A stretch of DNA of 64,000 nucleotides, from the NCBI RefSeq assembly GCF_006716445.1, contig NZ_VFPA01000002.1, positions 1,240,001-1,304,000 on the forward strand. Direction: 5' to 3'. Shown here one piece after another: positions 28,208-37,779 of the stretch. Each line of letters begins with the position of its first letter. Positions within the stretch are counted from its first letter, which is position 1. Origin of the DNA: Pseudonocardia kunmingensis (GTDB lineage: Bacteria; Actinomycetota; Actinomycetes; Mycobacteriales; Pseudonocardiaceae). The notes beneath the pieces are model-generated. The model was given only the letters and a program-made list of their open reading frames with translations, made no database searches and had not been told where the DNA came from. Both the position numbers and the translations under genes were made by a program.

Positions 28208-30667
28208 TCAGCGCCGGATCCGGGTCATCTCCGGGTCGACGAGCGGCTCGGCGGCCACGGTGGCCGGGATGCGGCGGCCGAAGTACTCGATCTCCACCGG
28301 CGTGCCCGGGGTCGCGCTCGCCGGGAGCCAGGCGTAGGCGATCGGCGCCCCGACGGTGTGCCCGAAGGCCGCGCTGGTGACGTAGCCCGCGGGGCGGCCG
28401 TCCAGGAAGACGGGCTCGTGGCCCAGCACCACGCTGCGCCGGTCGTCGATCGTGAGGCAGGACAGCCTGCGGGTGACCGTGTCGGCGCTGAGCCCCTCGA
28501 GCGCCTCCCGCCCGACGAACTCGCCCTTCTGCATCCGCACCGCGAACCCGACGCCCGCCTCGTACGGGTTGTGCTCGGTGGTCATGTCGTGGCCCCACGA
28601 GCGGTAGCCCTTCTCCAGCCGGAGGCTGTTGAAGGCGGCGCGGCCGGCGGCGATCACGCCCAGCTCCTGACCGGCCTCCCACAGCACGTCCCACAACCGC
28701 AGCCCGTACTCCGCGCTGGTGTAGATCTCCCAGCCGAGCTCGCCGACGTAGGACAGCCGCATCGCGGTGACCGGCACCCCGCCGACCCGCGCCTGCATCG
28801 CCCGGAAGTACTTCAGCGCCTCGTGCGAGAAGTCCTCGCGCGACAACGGCTGCACCAGGTCACGGGCGAGGGGTCCCCACACCCCGATGCAGCAGGTGCC
28901 GCCGGTGATGTCCCGGACCTGCACATGTGACCCCGCGTGGCGCCGGAAGTGGTCGAGGTCGAGGTTGCCGTTGGCGCCGACCTGGAACCGGTCGGCACCC
29001 AGCCGGGCCACGGTGAGGTCGCTGCGGACCCCGCCCGCCTCGTCGAGCGCCAGGGTGTAGGTGACCGAGCCGACCGACTTGTCCATCTTCCCGGTGGTGA
29101 GCCGGTCCAACAGGGCCAACGCGCCGGGGCCGCTGACCTCGAGGCGCTTGAGCGGGGTCATGTCGTACAGCGCCACGCCCTCGCGGGTGCGCCAGGCCTC
29201 GGCGGCGGCGATGGGGGAGTGGAACCGCGCCGCCCACGGCTCGCGCTCCGGTGGCCGCCACGCCTCGGGCAGCTGCGCCACCAGCGGCGCGTTCGCCTCG
29301 TACCAGTGCGGGCGCTCCCAGCCCGCGGCCTCCAGGAACACCGCGCCCAGCTCCCGCTGCCGGGCGTGGAACGGGCTGACCCGCACGTCGCGCGGCGACC
29401 GGCGCGGTTCGAGGGGGTGCAGGACGTCGTAGATCTCCACGAAGTTCTGCTGCGAGGTCTCGCTGACGTAGTCCTCGCCGAGCTGGACCTCCTCGAAGCG
29501 GTGGACGTCGCACCCGTGCAGCTCCAGCTCGCTGCGTCCGTCCACCAGCAGCTGCGCCACCGCGCGGGCCACACCCGCGGAGTGCGTGACCCAGACGGCC
29601 TCGGCGATCCAGAACCCGGCGACGTCGGGCGACTCGCCGATCAGCGGGCCGCCGTCCGGGGTGAACGAGAAGATCCCGTTGAAGCCCTCCTCGATCTTCG
29701 CCGACGCCAGCGCGGGGAGCAGCGCGACGCCCTGCTCCCAGGACGGCGCGAAGTCCTCCTCGGTGAAGGGCAGCATCGACGGCATCGCCGAGGCGGTGAC
29801 CTCCCCGTCCTGGTCGAGGTCGGACAGCCGCACCGGCATCGGGCGGTGGGCGTAGCTGCCGATGCCGAGCCGGTCGACGTGCTCGCGGAAGTACAGGTCC
29901 TGGTCCTGGTGGCGCAGGATCGGCAGGCCCGCCTCCGTGCGCTCGTCGTTGCGGCCGACGAGCTCGGCGACCTGCCCGGTGCGCACGTACTGGTGGGCCA
30001 GCGGGAGCAGCGGCACCGCCATGCCCACCATCGCGCCCACGGCCTGCCCCCAGAACCCGGCGCAGCAGACCACGACGTCGGCCGGCAGCACTCCGTCGGC
30101 GGTGCGCACGCCGGTGACGCGACCGCCCGCCTGCGCGATGCCGGTGACGCGGGTGGAGCCCCGGAACACCGCGCCGCGGGCCTGTGCCCTGCGCACGAGG
30201 GCGGCGACCACCCGGGGGGCCTTCGCCAGGCCGTCGGAGGGGATGTGGAAGCCGCCGAGCACGCGGTCGCGGTCGAGCAGCGGGTGCAGGCGCACGCACT
30301 CGTCGGCGTCGACGACGCGGCTCTCGATGCCCCACGAGGTGGCCCAGCCGTGCCGGCGCTGCAGATCGGCCAGCCGCTCCGGGGTGGTGGCGACCTCCAG
30401 GCCGCCGACCTGGTTGAAGCACCACTGCCCGTCGAGGTCGAGGGCGGAGAACTTCTCGACCGAGTAGCGGGCGAACCCCGTCATCGTCTTCGACGCGTTC
30501 GTCTGGAACACCAGCCCGGGGGCGTGCGAGCTGGAGCCCCCGGTGAGCGGCAGCGGGCCCTGGTCGACGACCGTGACCCGGTCCCAGCCCCGTGCGGTGA
30601 GCTCGTCGGCGAGGTTCGCCCCGACGATCCCGGCTCCGATGATGACGACCTGCGGCGAACTGGGCAT
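28208..30667 (-). CDS. dmgO: Dimethylglycine oxidase-like FAD/THF enzyme
   Basis: Two-domain enzyme of 819 residues, close to the ~830 of Arthrobacter dimethylglycine oxidase. The FAD domain starts VVIIGAGIVGANLADELTARG. GGSSSHAPGLVFQTN places His48 where the covalent FAD histidine is expected. From about residue 430 a GcvT-like aminomethyltransferase domain follows (SYVGELGWEIYTSAEYGL), which passes the methyl carbon to THF. Expected reaction: N,N-dimethylglycine to sarcosine plus methylene-THF. ATG 30667 overlaps the soxG stop (TGATG). A related 4-methylaminobutanoate oxidase function is less likely given the neighbours. Confidence 0.87.
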   Translation of the reverse strand: MPSSPQVVIIGAGIVGANLADELTARGWDRVTVVDQGPLPLTGGSSSHAPGLVFQTNASKTMTGFARYSVEKFSALDLDGQWCFNQVGGLEVATTPERLADLQRRHGWATSWGIESRVVDADECVRLHPLLDRDRVLGGFHIPSDGLAKAPRVVAALVRRAQARGAVFRGSTRVTGIAQAGGRVTGVRTADGVLPADVVVCCAGFWGQAVGAMVGMAVPLLPLAHQYVRTGQVAELVGRNDERTEAGLPILRHQDQDLYFREHVDRLGIGSYAHRPMPVRLSDLDQDGEVTASAMPSMLPFTEEDFAPSWEQGVALLPALASAKIEEGFNGIFSFTPDGGPLIGESPDVAGFWIAEAVWVTHSAGVARAVAQLLVDGRSELELHGCDVHRFEEVQLGEDYVSETSQQNFVEIYDVLHPLEPRRSPRDVRVSPFHARQRELGAVFLEAAGWERPHWYEANAPLVAQLPEAWRPPEREPWAARFHSPIAAAEAWRTREGVALYDMTPLKRLEVSGPGALALLDRLTTGKMDKSVGSVTYTLALDEAGGVRSDLTVARLGADRFQVGANGNLDLDHFRRHAGSHVQVRDITGGTCCIGVWGPLARDLVQPLSREDFSHEALKYFRAMQARVGGVPVTAMRLSYVGELGWEIYTSAEYGLRLWDVLWEAGQELGVIAAGRAAFNSLRLEKGYRSWGHDMTTEHNPYEAGVGFAVRMQKGEFVGREALEGLSADTVTRRLSCLTIDDRRSVVLGHEPVFLDGRPAGYVTSAAFGHTVGAPIAYAWLPASATPGTPVEIEYFGRRIPATVAAEPLVDPEMTRIRR

Positions 30668-31314
30668 CAGGCTCCCCTCCCGGGGTCGGTGCTGGGCTCT
30701 GGGTCGAACTCGGGCATGTACTCCACCGCCGCGTCGAGCAGCCAGGTGGCGAGGTGGCGGGCGAACGACGTGCGGACGAGGAGTTGGTAGTGCTCGCCGT
30801 CGAGGGCGAGCAGGATCGCGCCGGCCAGGCCGATCGTGGTCTGGGCGGCGCAACCCGGCCGGAACACGCGCGGGTGCAGGTCCAGCGAGCACCCGGTGGC
30901 GAGCACGTCGCGGACGCGCTCCCCGTGCAGCGAGAGCGTGGTGCGCTGCGCCGAGACGTCGACCACCGCACCGCACCCGCCCACGGCCTCCCGCAGGCCC
31001 GACTCCAGGGCCTCCGGCGTGGTGAACGGGCTGGTGACGAGCCACTCGTCGGGCCCCAGCCAGATCACGGTGGTGGTGTGCCCCCGGACCCACGTGTTCG
31101 GGGTCGTGGGGAGCGCGACGCCCAGGTGGGCCGCGACCGCGGACGACTCCGCCGGGTCGAGGCGCAGGTCGGCCATCGCGACGAACGGCTCGGTGACGAT
31201 CTGCACGGCGTCGGGGAGGGCGGCGAAGCGCTCCGACCAGCCGTGCAGGGGGCCGGTCCGGGGGAGGGACTCACGACCTGATGTTCGCTCCGGCAAGCTC
31301 CGCTCAGCCGTCAC
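30667..31314 (-). CDS. soxG: Sarcosine oxidase gamma subunit
   Basis: Small subunit of the heterotetrameric sarcosine oxidase, 215 residues, GcvT-related fold without its own cofactor. Typical stretches are TWVRGHTTTVIWLGPDEWLV and VVDVSAQRTTLSLHG, with CSLDLHPRVFRPG and the closing FARHLATWLLDAAVEY. GTG 31314 overlaps the end of soxA by 11 bases. The order B-D-A-G is the classical one. Confidence 0.92.
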   Translation of the reverse strand: MTAERSLPERTSGRESLPRTGPLHGWSERFAALPDAVQIVTEPFVAMADLRLDPAESSAVAAHLGVALPTTPNTWVRGHTTTVIWLGPDEWLVTSPFTTPEALESGLREAVGGCGAVVDVSAQRTTLSLHGERVRDVLATGCSLDLHPRVFRPGCAAQTTIGLAGAILLALDGEHYQLLVRTSFARHLATWLLDAAVEYMPEFDPEPSTDPGRGA

Positions 31315-34156
31315 GGCGGGCTCCTTCCGGGTCGACGAGGACGGATCCGGTGACCTCCACGGGCACCAGGGCGCCGCCCAGCGGGACGTGCAGGATCTCG
31401 CCGATGCGGGTGCGCCCGGCCTTCACCAGCGCGAGGGCGAACGGGCGGCCCAGCTCGGCGCTGCGGTAGCTGGACGTGACGTGGCCGAGCATGGGCACCG
31501 GCGGCTCGGGCAGCACGTCGCACCCGACGATCTGCGCGCCTTCCGGCAGCACGGTCCGGCGGTCCACCGGCAGCAGCCCGACGAGTTGCTTGCGCAGCGG
31601 GTTCTGGTTCTCCTGCCGGCTGAAGGAGCGCTTCCCCACGAAGTCGGGCTTCTTCTTCGACACCGCCCAGCTCATGCCGAGGTCGTGCGGGGTGACCGTG
31701 CCGTCGGTGTCCTGGCCGATGATCGGGTAGCCCTTCTCGGCGCGCAGCACGTGCATGGTCTCGGTGCCGTACGGGGTGATCCCGTGGGGTCGCCCGGCCG
31801 CGAGGAGCCGCTCCCACACGGCGGGCGCGTACCAGGAGCTGACGTTGACCTCGTAGGCCAGCTCGCCGGAGAAGCTCACGCGCGCGATCCGGACTCCTGC
31901 GCCGTCGAGGACGGTGTCGCGCCAGGCCATGAACGGGAACGCGTCGGCGGACACGTCGACACCGGGGAAGACGGCGCCGATCACGTCCCGGGAGCGGGGG
32001 CCGACCACGGGGAAGGTGGACCACTGCTCGGTGACCGAGGTGAGGTGCACCCGCAGGCCGGGCCACTCGGTCTGGAGCCACTCCTCCATCCAGTCCAGCA
32101 CCTTCGCCGCGCCGCCGGTGGTGGTGTAGACGAGGAACCGGTCCTCGGCGGCGCGGAGCACCGTGCCGTCGTCGATGACCATGCCGTCGACCCCGCACAT
32201 CACGCCGTAGCGCACGAAGCCGACCTTGAGGCTGCTCATCATGTTGGTGTAGATCCGGTCGAGCAGCACCGCGGCGTCCGGGCCATGGACGTCGATCTTG
32301 CCGAGCGTGGAGCCGTCGAGGATGCCGACGCCGGTGCGCGCTGCGGCGCACTCCCGCAGGACGGCGGTCTCCATGTCCTCGCCGGGCTGCGGGTAGTAGC
32401 GAGGTCGCTTCCACTGCCCGACGTCCTCGAAGACCGCGCCGTGCGCGACGTGCCAGTCGTGCAGCGCGGTGGTGCGCTCCGGGTCGAACAGCGCGCCGCG
32501 CTGCCGCCCGGCCAGCGCGGCGAACGCGACCGGGGTGTAGGGCGGGCGGAAGGTGGTGGTGCCCAACCCCTCGACCGGTGCCCCGAGCAGCTCCGCGGTG
32601 ATCCCGGAGGCGATCACGCCGGAGGTCTTGCCCTGGTCGTGGGCGGTGCCGATCGTCGTGTACCGCTTCACGTGCTCCACCGAGCGCATCCCGGCCCCGA
32701 CCGCGCGGGCGATGTCGGCCACCGTGGCGTCGCGCGCCACGTCGACGAACTGCGTGCCCGGGTCACCCTCGGGCACCCGCCACAGCACGAGCGGCGGCGT
32801 GCGTCCGGGACCCGGCTCCGGCTCCGGCAGCGTGCCCGGGCCCGACACCGCCTCGATGCCCGCTGCACGGGCGCTTCGCGCGGCGCGCCGCCCGTCGCGC
32901 AGGCAGCCCGCGAGGTCGAACACCCCGTTGGCGGACCCGGCGACCGTGACCCCGGGCAGTTCCTCGCCGGGCAGGAACGCACCGAGGTCGGCGTCGTGGC
33001 GCAGCCGCCCGCGGGCCTGGCTGAAAAGGTGCACCGCCGGGTTCCATCCGCCGCTGACCAGCAGCAGGTCGCAGGCGACCGGCTCGCGGCCGACGAGCGC
33101 GTGGGTGATCCGGTCGCCACCGCGGGTGCCGGTGACGACCTCCCCGGCGCGCACCGGGATGCCGCGCCGTTCGCATTCCACGCGCCAGCCGGGTGGCGCC
33201 TCGGGCCGGGCGTCGACGACCGCGTGCACCCGCGCGCCCGCGTCGGCGAGGTCGAGCGCCGCGGCGTAGGCCGCGTCATCGGTGGTGAACACGACCGCGT
33301 CGCGCCCGGCCAGCACGCCGTAGCGGTGCAGGAACGTGCGCGCCGCTCCGGCCAGCATGATCCCGGGGCGATCGTTGTCGGAGAAGACCACCGGCCGCTC
33401 GTGGGCACCCGTGGCGATCACGACGTGACCGGCGCGGATCCGCCAGACCCGCTGCCGCGAGAGGTTCCGTGGTGCCGAGGTGCCGAGGTGGTCGGTGCGG
33501 CGCTCCAGCGCGAGCACGAACCCGTCGTCGTAGTGCCCGAACGCCGTGGTGCGCTGCAGGTGCAGCACGTCGGGCAGCCCCGCGAGCTCGGCGACGGCGC
33601 CCGCCACCCACTCGCAGGCCGGGGCGCCGTCGAGGATGTCGGTGCTCCCGAGCAGGCTCCCGCCCGCCTCGGACTGCTCGTCGACGAGCACCACCCGCGC
33701 GCCGGCGCGGGCCGCGGTGAGCGCCGCGACCAGCCCGGCCGGGCCGGCCCCGACGACCAGCAGGTCGGCGTGGGCGTGCTTCGCGTCGTAGCGGGCGGAG
33801 TCGGGCACCTCGGCGAGCCGGCCCTGCCCGGCGACGCCGCGGGCCACCAGCCCGTCGGTGAGCTCGATCGTGGTGGCCAGCAGCATGGGCTCGGGAAAGG
33901 GCTCCTCGACCTGCACGAGGCCGCTCGGGTCCTCCGCCCATGCCGCCGCGATGCCGCGGGGACGGCCGAGCGCGATGCTCGTGGTGACCCGGTGGCGGCC
34001 GTGGGCCAGCAGCGCCGAGGCCAGCGTGTCACCGGGGTGTCCGGTGAGCCGCTCCCCGTTGAAGGTGAAGGTGCAGGTGGTGCCGCGGTCGATCCGGCCG
34101 CGGGCGGGGACCCGGAACTCGCTCTGCATCGATGATTCGCTCGCAAGCTCGCTCAT
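31304..34156 (-). CDS. soxA: Sarcosine oxidase alpha subunit
   Basis: Large subunit of 950 residues. The N-terminal ferredoxin-like part (FTFNGERLTGHPGDTLASAL) is followed by the NAD-binding domain (LLVVGAGPAGLVAALTAAR) and a C-terminal GcvT-like THF domain (VSFSGELAYEVNVSSWYAP). With SoxB, D and G it oxidises sarcosine to glycine, H2O2 and methylene-THF in the cytoplasm. ATG 34156 overlaps the soxD stop (ATGA), and its end overlaps soxG. Confidence 0.95.
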   Translation of the reverse strand: MSELASESSMQSEFRVPARGRIDRGTTCTFTFNGERLTGHPGDTLASALLAHGRHRVTTSIALGRPRGIAAAWAEDPSGLVQVEEPFPEPMLLATTIELTDGLVARGVAGQGRLAEVPDSARYDAKHAHADLLVVGAGPAGLVAALTAARAGARVVLVDEQSEAGGSLLGSTDILDGAPACEWVAGAVAELAGLPDVLHLQRTTAFGHYDDGFVLALERRTDHLGTSAPRNLSRQRVWRIRAGHVVIATGAHERPVVFSDNDRPGIMLAGAARTFLHRYGVLAGRDAVVFTTDDAAYAAALDLADAGARVHAVVDARPEAPPGWRVECERRGIPVRAGEVVTGTRGGDRITHALVGREPVACDLLLVSGGWNPAVHLFSQARGRLRHDADLGAFLPGEELPGVTVAGSANGVFDLAGCLRDGRRAARSARAAGIEAVSGPGTLPEPEPGPGRTPPLVLWRVPEGDPGTQFVDVARDATVADIARAVGAGMRSVEHVKRYTTIGTAHDQGKTSGVIASGITAELLGAPVEGLGTTTFRPPYTPVAFAALAGRQRGALFDPERTTALHDWHVAHGAVFEDVGQWKRPRYYPQPGEDMETAVLRECAAARTGVGILDGSTLGKIDVHGPDAAVLLDRIYTNMMSSLKVGFVRYGVMCGVDGMVIDDGTVLRAAEDRFLVYTTTGGAAKVLDWMEEWLQTEWPGLRVHLTSVTEQWSTFPVVGPRSRDVIGAVFPGVDVSADAFPFMAWRDTVLDGAGVRIARVSFSGELAYEVNVSSWYAPAVWERLLAAGRPHGITPYGTETMHVLRAEKGYPIIGQDTDGTVTPHDLGMSWAVSKKKPDFVGKRSFSRQENQNPLRKQLVGLLPVDRRTVLPEGAQIVGCDVLPEPPVPMLGHVTSSYRSAELGRPFALALVKAGRTRIGEILHVPLGGALVPVEVTGSVLVDPEGARRDG

Positions 34157-34431
34157 GAGCTCACCGGCCGGGACTCGTCGGGGCGGTACACGCCGTGGAA
34201 GCGGTAGGTGACGGTGTCGCGCACGGCGTTGAACCAGCGCCGGCAGCCCGCGGCGTGGCTCCACCGCTCGGCGAACAGGCCCTTCGGGTTGTCGCGGAAG
34301 AACACGTAGTGCGCCCACTCCTCGTCGGAGAGGGCCTGCGGGTCCTCGGGGTAGGCCACGTGGGCCTGCCCGCCGTAGTGGAACTCGACTTCTTCGCGCG
34401 GCCCGCACCACGGGCACTCGATGAGTTGCAC
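34153..34431 (-). CDS. soxD: Sarcosine oxidase delta subunit
   Basis: Zinc-binding small subunit of 92 residues. Counting from GTG 34431, the metal ligands fall at Cys6, Cys9, His59 and Cys63 (IECPWCG and ERWSHAAGCRRWF). These are the positions known from characterised tetrameric sarcosine oxidases, which fixes the start. It lies 11 bases after soxB and overlaps soxA. Confidence 0.95.
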   Translation of the reverse strand: MQLIECPWCGPREEVEFHYGGQAHVAYPEDPQALSDEEWAHYVFFRDNPKGLFAERWSHAAGCRRWFNAVRDTVTYRFHGVYRPDESRPVSS

Positions 34432-34442
34432 GGTGATTCTCC

Positions 34443-35657
34443 TCAGTGCGCCACGGCCGCGGCGCCGTGCTCGTCGACCAGGGCACCGGTGACGAAGCGC
34501 TCCAGCGTGAACGGGGCGTTGAACGGGTGCGGCTCGCCGTGGGCGATCGTGTGGGCCATGCACCAGCCCACACCGGGCGTGGCCTTGAAACCGCCGGTGC
34601 CCCAGCCGCAGTTGAGGTAGAGGTTCGCGTACGGGGTGCGCCCGACGATCGGGGACGCGTCCGGGGTGACGTCGACGATCCCGCCCCAGGTGCGCAGCAG
34701 GTGCGCCCGGGCGAACACCGGGAACAGCTCCACCGCGGCGGCCATCTGGCGCTCGATGATGTGGAAGGCGCCGCGCTGGCCGTAGCCGTTGTAGGAGTCG
34801 ATGCCGGCGCCCATCACCAGCTCGCCCTTGTGCGCCTGCGAGACGTAGACGTGCACGGCGTTGGACATCACGACCGTGGGGTGCACCGGTTCGAGCAGCT
34901 CGGAGACCAGTGCCTGCAGCGGGTGGCTCTGCAGGGGTACCCGGAAGCCGAGCATGTCGGTGAGCACCGACGTGTGCCCGGCCGCGCAGAGGGCGACCGT
35001 GCCGGCCGCGATGTCGCCGCGGGTGGTGCGCACCCCGGTGACGCGATCCCCGTCGGTGGTGAACCCGGTGACCTCGCAGTCCTGGATCAGGTCGATCCCG
35101 GCCTCGTCGGCCCGGCGCGCGAAGCCCCAGGCCACGTAGTCGTGCTTCGCGATGCCGGCGCGCGGCTGGTAGGTGGCGCCCAGCACCGGGTACCGGATCT
35201 CCTGCGAGGTGTTGACGATCGGGCAGACCTTCTTCACCTCGTCGGCGGTGAGCCACTCCGCATCCACGCCGTTGAGGACGTTGGCCTCCACCCGCCGGAC
35301 GCTGTCGCGCACGTCCTGCAGGCTGTGCGCGAGGTTGAGCACGCCGCGCTGGCTGAACAGGATCGGGTAGCCGAGGTCGTCCTCGAGGCCCTCCCACAGC
35401 GAGAGCGCGTGCTCGTAGATTCCCGCGCTCTCGTCCCAGAGGTAGTTGGAGCGGATGATCGTGGTGTTGCGGGCCATGTTGCCGCCGGCGAGCCAGCCCT
35501 TCTCCAGCACGGCGACGTTGGTGATGCCGTGGTTGCGGGCGAGGTAGTGCGCGGTGGCCAGGCCGTGCCCGCCCGCGCCGACGATCACCACGTCGTAGGA
35601 GCGCTTCGGCTCGGCGTTGCGCCAGAGGAAGTCAGGGTGCTCCGGGAGCGGGTTCAC
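34443..35657 (-). CDS. soxB: Sarcosine oxidase beta subunit
   Basis: Catalytic subunit of 404 residues. The FAD site is YDVVIVGAGGHGLATAHYLA near residues 21-40. His172 in AGIAKHDYVAW sits where the covalently FMN-linked histidine (about 173) is found in the Corynebacterium enzyme. The C-terminal FAD contact is NCGWGTGGFKATPG. GTG 35657 overlaps the glyA stop. Confidence 0.95.
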   Translation of the reverse strand: MNPLPEHPDFLWRNAEPKRSYDVVIVGAGGHGLATAHYLARNHGITNVAVLEKGWLAGGNMARNTTIIRSNYLWDESAGIYEHALSLWEGLEDDLGYPILFSQRGVLNLAHSLQDVRDSVRRVEANVLNGVDAEWLTADEVKKVCPIVNTSQEIRYPVLGATYQPRAGIAKHDYVAWGFARRADEAGIDLIQDCEVTGFTTDGDRVTGVRTTRGDIAAGTVALCAAGHTSVLTDMLGFRVPLQSHPLQALVSELLEPVHPTVVMSNAVHVYVSQAHKGELVMGAGIDSYNGYGQRGAFHIIERQMAAAVELFPVFARAHLLRTWGGIVDVTPDASPIVGRTPYANLYLNCGWGTGGFKATPGVGWCMAHTIAHGEPHPFNAPFTLERFVTGALVDEHGAAAVAH

Positions 35658-36967
35658 GAGGCCTCCAGCGCCGGGTAGAGGGGGAAGCGCGCGGCCAGCT
35701 CGCCCACCCGGGCGCGCAGCGCGCGGATGGTCGCCTCGTCGGTGGTGGGGCGCAGCACGGTGGCCACGATGTCGGCGACCTCGGCGAACTCGTCCGCGCC
35801 GAACCCCCGCGCCGCCAGGGCGGGGGTGCCGATCCGCACGCCCGAGCTCACCATCGGCGGCCGCGGGTCGAACGGCACGGCGTTGCGGTTCACGGTGATC
35901 CCCGCGGCGTGCAGCCGGTCCTCGGCCTGCTTGCCGTCGAGCTCGGACTTGCGCAGGTCGACGAGCACCAGGTGGACGTCGGTACCACCGCTCACGACGC
36001 CGATCCCCGCATCGCGCGAGTCGGGGGCCAGCAGCCGGTCGGCCAGCAGCCGCGCGCCGAGCAGCGTGCGTTCCTGGCGGTCGCGGAACGCCGCACCCGC
36101 GGCCAGCCTGAACGTCACCGCCTTCGCCGCGATCACGTGCTCGAGCGGGCCGCCCTGCTGCCCGGGGAACACCGCCGAGTTGAGCTTCTTGCGCAGCGCC
36201 GGATCGTCCTCGGCGGACAGGATCACGCCGCCGCGCGGCCCGCCGAGCGTCTTGTGGGTGGTGCTGGTGACGACGTGGGCGTGCGGCACCGGCGAGGGGT
36301 GCAGCCCGGCCGCGACGAGCCCGGCGAAGTGCGCCATGTCGACCATCAGGGATGCGCCGACCTCGTCGGCGATCCGCCGGAACTCCGCGAAGTCGAGGTG
36401 GCGGGGGTAGGCCGACCAGCCGGCGACGATGACCTTCGGGCGGCGCTCCCGCGCGAGCCGCGCCACCTCGGCCATGTCGACGCGGTGGTCGTCCTCGCGC
36501 ACGTGGTAGGCGGCGACGTCGTAGAGCAGGCCCGAGAAGTTGAGCCGCATCCCGTGCGTCAGGTGCCCGCCGTGGGCGAGGTCGAGGCCGAGGATCGTGT
36601 CGCCCGGCTGCAGGAGCGCGGCCATCGCCGCGGCGTTGGCCTGCGCGCCCGAGTGCGGCTGGACGTTCGCGAACGTGGCGCCGAACAGGTCCTTCAACCG
36701 GTCGACGGCGAGCCGCTCGACGACGTCGACGTGCTCGCACCCGCCGTAGTAGCGCCGGCCGGGGTAGCCCTCGGCGTACTTGTTGGTGAGTACCGAGCCC
36801 TGCGCCTGCATCACGGAGAGGGGGGCGGCGTTCTCGCTGGCGATCATCTCCAGCGTCGACTCCTGCCGCGCCAGCTCGGCGAGGACCGCGGCGTGGATCT
36901 CGGGATCGGTGTCGGCGAGACCGGCGTTCAGGCTCTCGGGAGGACGGGCGACCTGCGTGTGGAGCAT
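35654..36967 (-). CDS. glyA: Serine hydroxymethyltransferase
   Basis: PLP enzyme of 437 residues joining glycine and methylene-THF to give serine. It shows the opening ESTLEMIASENAAPLSVM, the NKYAEGYPGRRYYGGCE motif, and the PLP lysine in STTHKTLGGPRGG. As first gene of the sarcosine operon it would use both products of sarcosine oxidase (glycine and methylene-THF), handing serine to SdaA further down. ATG 36967 opens the operon; the frame runs further upstream, but through the palindromic promoter. A housekeeping GlyA elsewhere in the genome is likely. Confidence 0.95.
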   Translation of the reverse strand: MLHTQVARPPESLNAGLADTDPEIHAAVLAELARQESTLEMIASENAAPLSVMQAQGSVLTNKYAEGYPGRRYYGGCEHVDVVERLAVDRLKDLFGATFANVQPHSGAQANAAAMAALLQPGDTILGLDLAHGGHLTHGMRLNFSGLLYDVAAYHVREDDHRVDMAEVARLARERRPKVIVAGWSAYPRHLDFAEFRRIADEVGASLMVDMAHFAGLVAAGLHPSPVPHAHVVTSTTHKTLGGPRGGVILSAEDDPALRKKLNSAVFPGQQGGPLEHVIAAKAVTFRLAAGAAFRDRQERTLLGARLLADRLLAPDSRDAGIGVVSGGTDVHLVLVDLRKSELDGKQAEDRLHAAGITVNRNAVPFDPRPPMVSSGVRIGTPALAARGFGADEFAEVADIVATVLRPTTDEATIRALRARVGELAARFPLYPALEAS

Positions 36968-36982
36968 CGGGTGGTCCGATCT

Positions 36983-37013
36983 GTAGTACCAAACGGCGAC
37001 TACTGATATATCA
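36983..37013. promoter_or_regulatory. Palindromes in the glyA/GntR divergent promoter
   Basis: Between the divergent glyA and GntR genes lie an inverted repeat GTAGT-N11-ACTAC (36983-37003) and a perfect palindrome TGATATATCA (37004-37013), abutting each other. The latter is strikingly AT-rich for this DNA. Either could be the operator of the adjacent GntR/FCD regulator. Confidence 0.5.
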
Positions 37014-37095
37014 ACCGGCGGTGTACGGTAAGGCGGCCCGCGGGACCGCGTCAAGGACCCTCGGCGATGCCTGTGGAAAAGCTCGAGGGAGGACG

Positions 37096-37770
37096 ATGAG
37101 CGCCGCGCCTGCTCTGTCCGCGTCGCCCCAGGGTCCGCCCCCGTCGCTCGCGGACCGGGCGTACGTGGGGATCCGGGACCGCCTGGTCATGCTCGACATC
37201 CGGCCCGGCGAGCCGCTGAACGACGACGTGCTCGCGCAGGAGCTCGGCACCGGGCGCACGCCCGTGCGGGAGGCGCTCAAGCGCCTGGAGGGCGACCGGC
37301 TCGTCGTCGCCTACCCCCGGCGCGGCACCTTCGCCACGGCCGTCGACATCACCGACCTCGCGCACATCTCCGAGATCCGCGCGGAGCTGGAGCCGCTCGC
37401 GGCGTCCCGGGCCGCGCGCAACGCCACGCAGGCCTGCCGGGAGCACCTCTCGGGTCTCGCCCGCGACACGACGGGCCTGCAGGCCCGCGTCACCGACCGG
37501 CGCGAGCTGCTGCGCCGCGACGTCCAGGTGCACCGGGAGGTCTACCGCGCGGCGGGCAACCCGCACCTCGAGGACATCCTCGTCCGGCAGGACAACCTCG
37601 CCACCCGGATCTGGTGCCTGTTCCTGGACCGGATCCCCGCGGTCGCAGGCCACGTGGAGGAGCACGTCGCGCTGCTCGAGGCCATCGTCGAGGGTGAGGC
37701 CGAGCGGGCGGCGCGGCTGGCGCTGGAGCACGTGGTCGGGTTCGAGCGCGCCGTGCGCGCCGTGCTCTGA
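37096..37770 (+). CDS. GntR-family regulator, FCD type
   Basis: The 224-residue protein has an N-terminal winged HTH (LADRAYVGIRDRLVMLDIRPGEPL; LAQELGTGRTPVREALKRLEGDRLV) and an all-helical FCD ligand domain with the metal-binding type pattern (DVQVHREVYRAAGN; HVEEHVALLEAIVEG). ATG 37096 follows GAGGGAGGA. Divergent from the glyA-sox operon, so probably its regulator, responding to a betaine-pathway metabolite. Confidence 0.9.
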   Translation: MSAAPALSASPQGPPPSLADRAYVGIRDRLVMLDIRPGEPLNDDVLAQELGTGRTPVREALKRLEGDRLVVAYPRRGTFATAVDITDLAHISEIRAELEPLAASRAARNATQACREHLSGLARDTTGLQARVTDRRELLRRDVQVHREVYRAAGNPHLEDILVRQDNLATRIWCLFLDRIPAVAGHVEEHVALLEAIVEGEAERAARLALEHVVGFERAVRAVL

Positions 37771-37779
37771 GCGGCGCGG

